Positions 58,896-64,000 of a stretch of 64,000 nucleotides of DNA are shown in pieces (positions within the stretch are counted from its first letter, which is position 1; every line of letters starts with the position of its first letter). Both the position numbers and the translations under genes were made by a program. The stretch lies in contig CM023535.1 of assembly GCA_013350335.1 (NCBI GenBank), positions 30,660,991 to 30,724,990 on the forward strand. Direction: 5' to 3'. The DNA is from Chimonanthus salicifolius. Lineage: Eukaryota; Streptophyta; Magnoliopsida; Laurales; Calycanthaceae. Under the pieces are notes generated by a model, which was given only the letters and a program-made list of their open reading frames with translations, made no database searches and was not told the DNA's origin.

Positions 58896-58909
58896 ACTTT
58901 CAATTGGTA
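58896..58909 (+). promoter_or_regulatory. Degenerate Sirevirus primer binding site
   Basis: ATTGGTAACAGTGC directly follows the LTR end. The usual plant form is TGGTATCAGAGC; two differences are present, so it is probably decayed. Confidence 0.6.
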
Positions 58910-60252
58910 ACAGTGCCTCATGTTCTTAGAAGGATTTAACCATCCGAGTTGATCTCTGTGCTAGAACAACCCATGGATGTCCAAAATTTCATATATCATT
59001 TTCTTCTATTTGTGCACACTATATTAGTACATTTGAAAGCAAAAATAGAGAAAATTTTGGCATCCTATGATGATGATACTTGGACTAGAAATTTTGGAAA
59101 CTTTTTCAATGGAAAATCCAAACCATGAGCGACAAAATGAAAGATAGAAGAGAAAAAGAAGAGGGTTGGGGGATTCTTTTCCTGTTCTCTAGAGAAAGTC
59201 TAGACAGATCAACAGAGAAAAAAAAGACTAATGGAAATGCAAATAAGAATGAAGTTGTTGTCCTGCTAGCAAATACAGGAATTTTCAAGTGACACTGTTG
59301 CTGAAAAGAAAGTGGAAAGTAAAATTATAAAAGAAGGGTAAGAGGATAAAGATCCGATTCAGTCGAACAAAGAGAAATCTGCTTAAGTTAAAAATAGAAG
59401 AGAGGAGAAAAGAGGAGGTAAAATAGCACAAAAGAAACGTACGCATGGAAAATAATGGGAGGGTGTTGGCCGAATGAAATAATCGAAAGAAGCACGATCA
59501 GTTGAAATTAGCTGATGGGGCCCACTTGACTTACTAAATTCCATCTTCCCAACATCTATAAATTCAGAGCCTCTCCTATAGAAAACTCGAACTGGACAGA
59601 GGCGTGAAGAGGGATGAGCAGAGAGACCGTGGTTGTTGTGCTTAGGACCTCCGATTATCGATCAGGTTCTATACTTTCATCTCTTTTACTTTTAATTTCA
59701 CAATGTCCGGCTAATTTTTTGTATTGAGGTTGAAGAGGAAGCCCCATTAATGAAATAATGCTCTTTTATTTGTTTATTTAATTCCCAAATATGTGTGTTT
59801 TGATTTTGGCTTCATTCGATTAATAAATATAAATTATTTTCACCACTAATATTATGTGTTTGTGGTAGTTAATAATTATTTTTGATTAATTATTACTTGG
59901 CATTTTAAGTGATAGATGCAATTTCTTTTGATTTAATGTTTTTCAATTTAATTAGACACATTGAATACTTAGGTTGATTTCTTTGATTCATTGTCTTTTA
60001 AATTAAAATTGAATACATTAGATGCTTAGGATTTTGTATGTTTAAGCGACAGAAAATATGATTTTTGAACACCATATTAATGAACTTAAATGTTTAAATC
60101 TCTAAAAATTGGGAATAAACAAATAAATAATTAGAATATTATAGATTTATTGGTGGTGGAATCCGATACTTTAGTAATTTCTCTCACTTGATTTAATTTC
60201 CATTTTTAGTTGTTTTAAATCAATCATTCTTCTTAAATTTTGTTAACTAGGT
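58910..60252. other. Unassigned stretch with a promoter-like segment
   Basis: No coding region I can support. A TATA-like CTATAAAT at 59556-59563 is followed by a GC-balanced segment and, near 59750, AATGAAATAATGC, which could be a poly(A) signal region. The remainder is AT-rich. It may be an LTR of an unrelated family or an old gene edge; I cannot decide. Confidence 0.35.
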
Positions 60253-61915
60253 TGTCACGCCCTGGACTACCTCACCCAAAACATAGGCACGTGACGCGGA
60301 ATAATTTTACTTCCTTGGATATCACACGTTGGAAACACACGTTTGTTCACACTCAAACTCAAAATCCATAAATGATCTTAAATACCATTAACATATCAAA
60401 AGGGATAAAAATTCTCTATCATAAATGTTATCAAACATTCTAGAATTTATTACAACAAACCCCCTAAGAATAAAATAGTAAAAGCAACATCACCAACTCA
60501 AATCAAATGAATAAATAAATAAAATAATCAACTCAAATATGTAGGGCGTCCTAAGCAGCATAATAACTATGTTCTTCCTCGTGGTCCCTTGGACCCATTC
60601 AATGTAATATTACTTGAAATTGCAAGGACATGAATACAAACAATACTCAGTTAGGTAATATGCGTGCCACACAGTCACCGTACCCACATAATAATGTAGT
60701 ATGAAATGGAACATAAATTATGCTATGCAACACTGCTATGCTATCAACATCATCACTCTGAACACAATGTCCACCCAATGACACTCAACGGAACGGGTTG
60801 TCAATTATCATGATCCCTTAAGGGACATAGGCCACAACTTACAAGTGAGAGATCTCCATACAACATAGATAATCTACCTCACCATGCGTCCCTTCATTAA
60901 TCTGGTGATTAAGTCAACTCTAAGGTGATCAATATACGACTTACCAAGTTAGTACCGCCCAAGTAGGGCTCACAAGTATCTAACCCTGTGTAATCCATCT
61001 TACTAAGTCCGTACTGCCCGAATAGGCTCACAAGTATCTAACCATGCGCAATGCATCTTACTAAGTTAGTACTGCCCACTTAGGTTCACGTGTATCTGAC
61101 CCTGCATAATCCGTTATACTAAGTCAGTAGTGCCCGCATAGGCTCACGAGTATCTAATCATGCGCAATGCGTCTTACTAAGTTAGTACCGCCCTCTTAGG
61201 CTCACGAGTATCTAATCTTACGTAATCCGTCTTACTAAGTCGGTACCGCCCACATAGACTCACGAGTATCTAACCCTGCGCAATGTGTCTTATTGAGTTA
61301 GTACCGCCTGCTTAGGCTCACGAGTATCTGATCCTGCGTAACTGCACACCAAGTGTACAAAACAACCGTGTGAGGGACCTACAACGCGAAACATAATTGG
61401 AGCTATACTCCTCGATGGCAACGACAATAGGGCCAAGTCCCATAGCCGACGCCATCGTTCCAATAGGTTTCCTTAAACAAAACCATTCTCCTGTCACACC
61501 AATCTCTTCTATGGAGTGGGAACCCATACTAATGGGGCCCAAACGAGAGAAATGTGCATCATCAAGTCCTAAAAACTCTTTAGGTCTTATCCCAACATTA
61601 GTAATTCTCTATATCATCATGCCTATTAAAACAATATCTCATACTCACGTCCTAGATAACCTCCTAGGCACATATCTGTGAGTAATACAAAAATGATCAT
61701 ATTCACAATTACGTAGGCAATATATATGTCATAATCACATAATGACCATAAATTTACATTGGTAGCAGCATGACACATTCCATTACATTTCATACAATCA
61801 ACATAAGTATCACATTGGGTTATTTTAGGGACATTGACTAGACACCAACCTTGAGATACACACATCGGGTTTATTTACACATATTCTTAATTCTTGCAAT
61901 TTATTCAACCCGTCT
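60253..61915 (-). repeat. Second LTR family, copy 2 (interrupted at 61916)
   Basis: Starts TGTCACGCCCTGG, an LTR end on the minus strand. It carries a 58-bp tandem array (60941-61341), then sequence matching copy 1 (61370-61915). It breaks off at a Tekay-type LTR. No primer site is visible left of 60253, so it is not an obvious 5' LTR of a complete element. Confidence 0.65.
60941..61341 (-). repeat. 58-bp tandem repeat, about 7 copies
   Basis: TTACTAAGT-AGTACCGCCC units with TAGGCTCACGAGTATCTAA occur every 58-59 bp (60941, 61000, 61058, 61116 and onward). Alternate units share differences (TTAGTACC against CCGTACTG or CGGTACC), which suggests a higher-order dimer. Confidence 0.88.
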
Positions 61916-64000
61916 TGTAACACCCCGCCCTTTTTCACTTGCCTAAAATCAGAGTCTATTTTTTTTTTATAATAAAGAGTGAAAGAGAGCGGGACGCCAC
62001 GACGCGAGCTAAGTCCAAGCTTCCAAAGCTCGACCCTTAACTGGCCAACCATACGTGTGCGTGAACCAAGCCCACTAAAACAGTTCACACGTACTCAAGT
62101 TAGACATGAGGAATAAATCATAAATGCGGAAATACAATAGGATAACAATCCTATTCCATTTTAGATAGCAAGGACATCCATCACTTAATAGTAATTACCT
62201 TTAGTTAAAATATCCCAAAATTAACATTCAAGCCATAACAAATAATCTACGTTATTACAGTCCCACGAACTAATTACTCAATACATCAACCATGTGTAAC
62301 TTAAACAAAATGAAGCTTAATCATCCAAGCTCCTAAGCTTGGTTCCGATCCCGTTCCTTCGTTCCGTCCATTCCCTGTATCATCAACTAGGGTAGAAGTA
62401 GGGCATTAGACAACGCGCCCAATAGGTATTCCAATTAGGGTCAAACACATGGGTTAGTATAAAAATCCAGATATAATACATCATACCGTACTTGTAAAAC
62501 ATCGTATTCAAAATCATGTATGATAATAGAGATCTAATTATACAGATAAAACCAGCAACAATGCATGATAATAGAGATCTTAATCATGCTAATGCAATGC
62601 CATGCCATGGGTCCCATATGCCATGAGTCCCACCCATCAACCATACAAAACATCTTCTTGATGGAAAGCTCCTTATCAAGGTATCAAACACATAGTATCC
62701 TCTTGATGGAAAACTCCTCATCAAGGTATCCCCACAATTGTCTTACGGACGCCCTGACGAAGTGTGGCCTTCGTTTACCTCTTGATGGGATAATGCACAT
62801 CAAGGTACTCTTCACGACTTACGGACGCCCCGACAGAGCATGGGTCTCCGGTTACCTCTAGATGGATAATGCACATCAAGGTGTCCCCACAGTTACCTTA
62901 CGGACGCCCTGACGGAGTGTGGTCTCTGATTACATATCATCCCTCCCATGCCATGCATGAGATGCAAATGTCCACATGCTATGCAATTGTACAAATCATA
63001 GCATTAAAATTTCATATTTGAAACATATCATTTACACAGAATAACTTATCCAAATAGGAATTAAAACATCATACATATTCCATAGTAGCAATGAGGTAGG
63101 AATCCTACCAATGACAAACTTATGTGTCCTTGCATTTTTGTCCGAAACCGCTCACCGATCGCGTCAAGCCGATCGTACACCGCTTGTGAGACCCCATTAC
63201 CTTATTACATATAAATAATTCAAACCAATGACCCCTTTGATTTCCAACCATGTTTAAGTCCATAAACATAACTTAGTGGGGCCGAACCTCACCCACCTGA
63301 CCTTGGGTCCCTCTTTTATTTATTAAACAATCCACATAAGTTCAACCATCTAAGGAACCCTAAGTCCACAAATATTCATTATTGGTTTGGGCCTCTTTTT
63401 AGTCCTTTGATCTTTACATTAAGTCCAAGATCATTCCATTTGTTTTACATTAACCAAACATACATGAGTTAAACATCTAACATTCATAAAAGCCCTAAGT
63501 CCATAAAACTTTCCTCTTGGGGTTCGGCCATACAACATGGCCGAACCCATGGCCCATCATTTTCACCCATATTTACCTCTTTGCCATTAATCTTTCCATG
63601 GCTAATTACTTAGCTTATTTACATATGACTTAAGTCCCAAAAATGATCCATACATGATTCTTTAATCCAAAAATATGATCCATGGGGTTCGGCCATACAC
63701 CATGGCCGAACCCATGGTCCTTTAATTTCACAATTTGGCAATTCTTTCCTTCCATAGGTAATCACCTAATTCACTTACCCATACTTAGATCCATACATGA
63801 TCCATAACCAAACACAGATCCATAAATAAATCCTCCATTTCCTAGCTTAATCATTAATTCATTTAAACATGTATAAATCTCCACATGACCCATTAAAATG
63901 GTCCATGGGGTTCGGCCATACAACATGGCCGAACCCATGATGTCATTTTCTTTTCCATCTTCCCCTTTTAAATCATTCACAATCTTAGGTTCATAAACAA
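61916..64000 (-). repeat. Tekay-type LTR running off the window
   Basis: Starts TGTAACACCCCGCCC after CGTCT (61911-61915). In LTR orientation read backward: leader hairpins (about 62005-62095), acceptor CTACCCTAG with its end at 62387, GTCTAATGCCC branch-like site, cassette (62640-62940), GTAGGATTCCTACC (about 63091-63106) and palindromes at about 63520, 63685 and 63904. The LTR start and any donor lie beyond 64000. Similar to solo LTR 23674-26894. Confidence 0.9.
62640..62940 (-). repeat. Tandem cassette of LTR 61916-64000
   Basis: Four irregular units with CTTGATGG and CATCAAGG hairpin arms and GGACGCCC-GACG-AGTGTGG motifs. It is related to the 79-bp repeats at 55858 on the other strand, with more divergence between units. 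Confidence 0.78.

Noticed and set aside
52480..61915. The two second-family LTR copies as the LTR pair of one element
   Set aside because: No primer site lies next to 60253, and the DNA between them holds unrelated Sirevirus fragments, not an interior of its own.

Overview
The window is plant DNA made almost entirely of nested LTR retrotransposons; I see no host gene, rRNA, tRNA gene or CRISPR array. The plant origin follows from the element types: Ty3/gypsy chromoviruses of the Tekay/Del type (single gag-pol frame, C-terminal chromodomain, roughly 3-4 kb LTRs, initiator-Met primer site) and a Sirevirus (Ty1/copia with an env-like reading frame and a polypurine tract ahead of TGTTAG). The species cannot be told from the sequence.

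Layout. 1-10142 is E1, a nearly complete, apparently very young Tekay-type element on the minus strand; its 3' LTR is cut by the window edge. It sits in a decayed sister pol (10143-11402, minus). 11403-13516 holds an LTR remnant and unassigned AT-rich DNA. 13517-52479 is one old Sirevirus split into pieces: 5' LTR remnant, gag remnant, no visible pol, env-like frame, polypurine-rich region and a 3' LTR in three pieces. Inside it lie a truncated Tekay-type element (14584-19299), a solo LTR (23674-26894) and a second Tekay-type element, E3 (27176-52386). E3 carries a solo LTR in its 5' LTR (27207-30478). Its pol is split by a three-deep stack of solo LTRs (38176-48175, containing 41102-47393, containing 42388-45242). 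Five insertions have matching 5-bp target duplications in the window: CTAGT, TGAAT, GTCTT, AACCC and AAAAC; a sixth (GGAAA) flanks the solo LTR at 52667-56997. Right of 52480 is a second LTR family (copies around 52480-57600 and 60253-61915), a rearranged Sirevirus fragment (57600-58907), an unassigned promoter-like stretch, and another Tekay-type LTR running off the end (61916-64000).

Most interesting points. (1) The Tekay-type LTRs share an ordered set of signals that look like an intron inside the LTR: a 5' splice donor (GTAAGT, GTGAGT or GTATGT in most), a CTAAC or TACTAAC branch-site motif and a pyrimidine-rich YAG acceptor. (2) Nearly every long palindrome of the form GGTTCGGCCAT-loop-ATGGCCGAACC, dozens in all, falls inside that putative intron. 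(3) A family-specific tandem-repeat cassette occupies the same place in each LTR family although the repeat units differ in sequence. (4) E3 has an extra reading frame between primer site and gag, encoding an acidic protein with two CCHC-like zinc knuckles; E1 lacks it. These are sequence-based proposals; nothing here shows expression.
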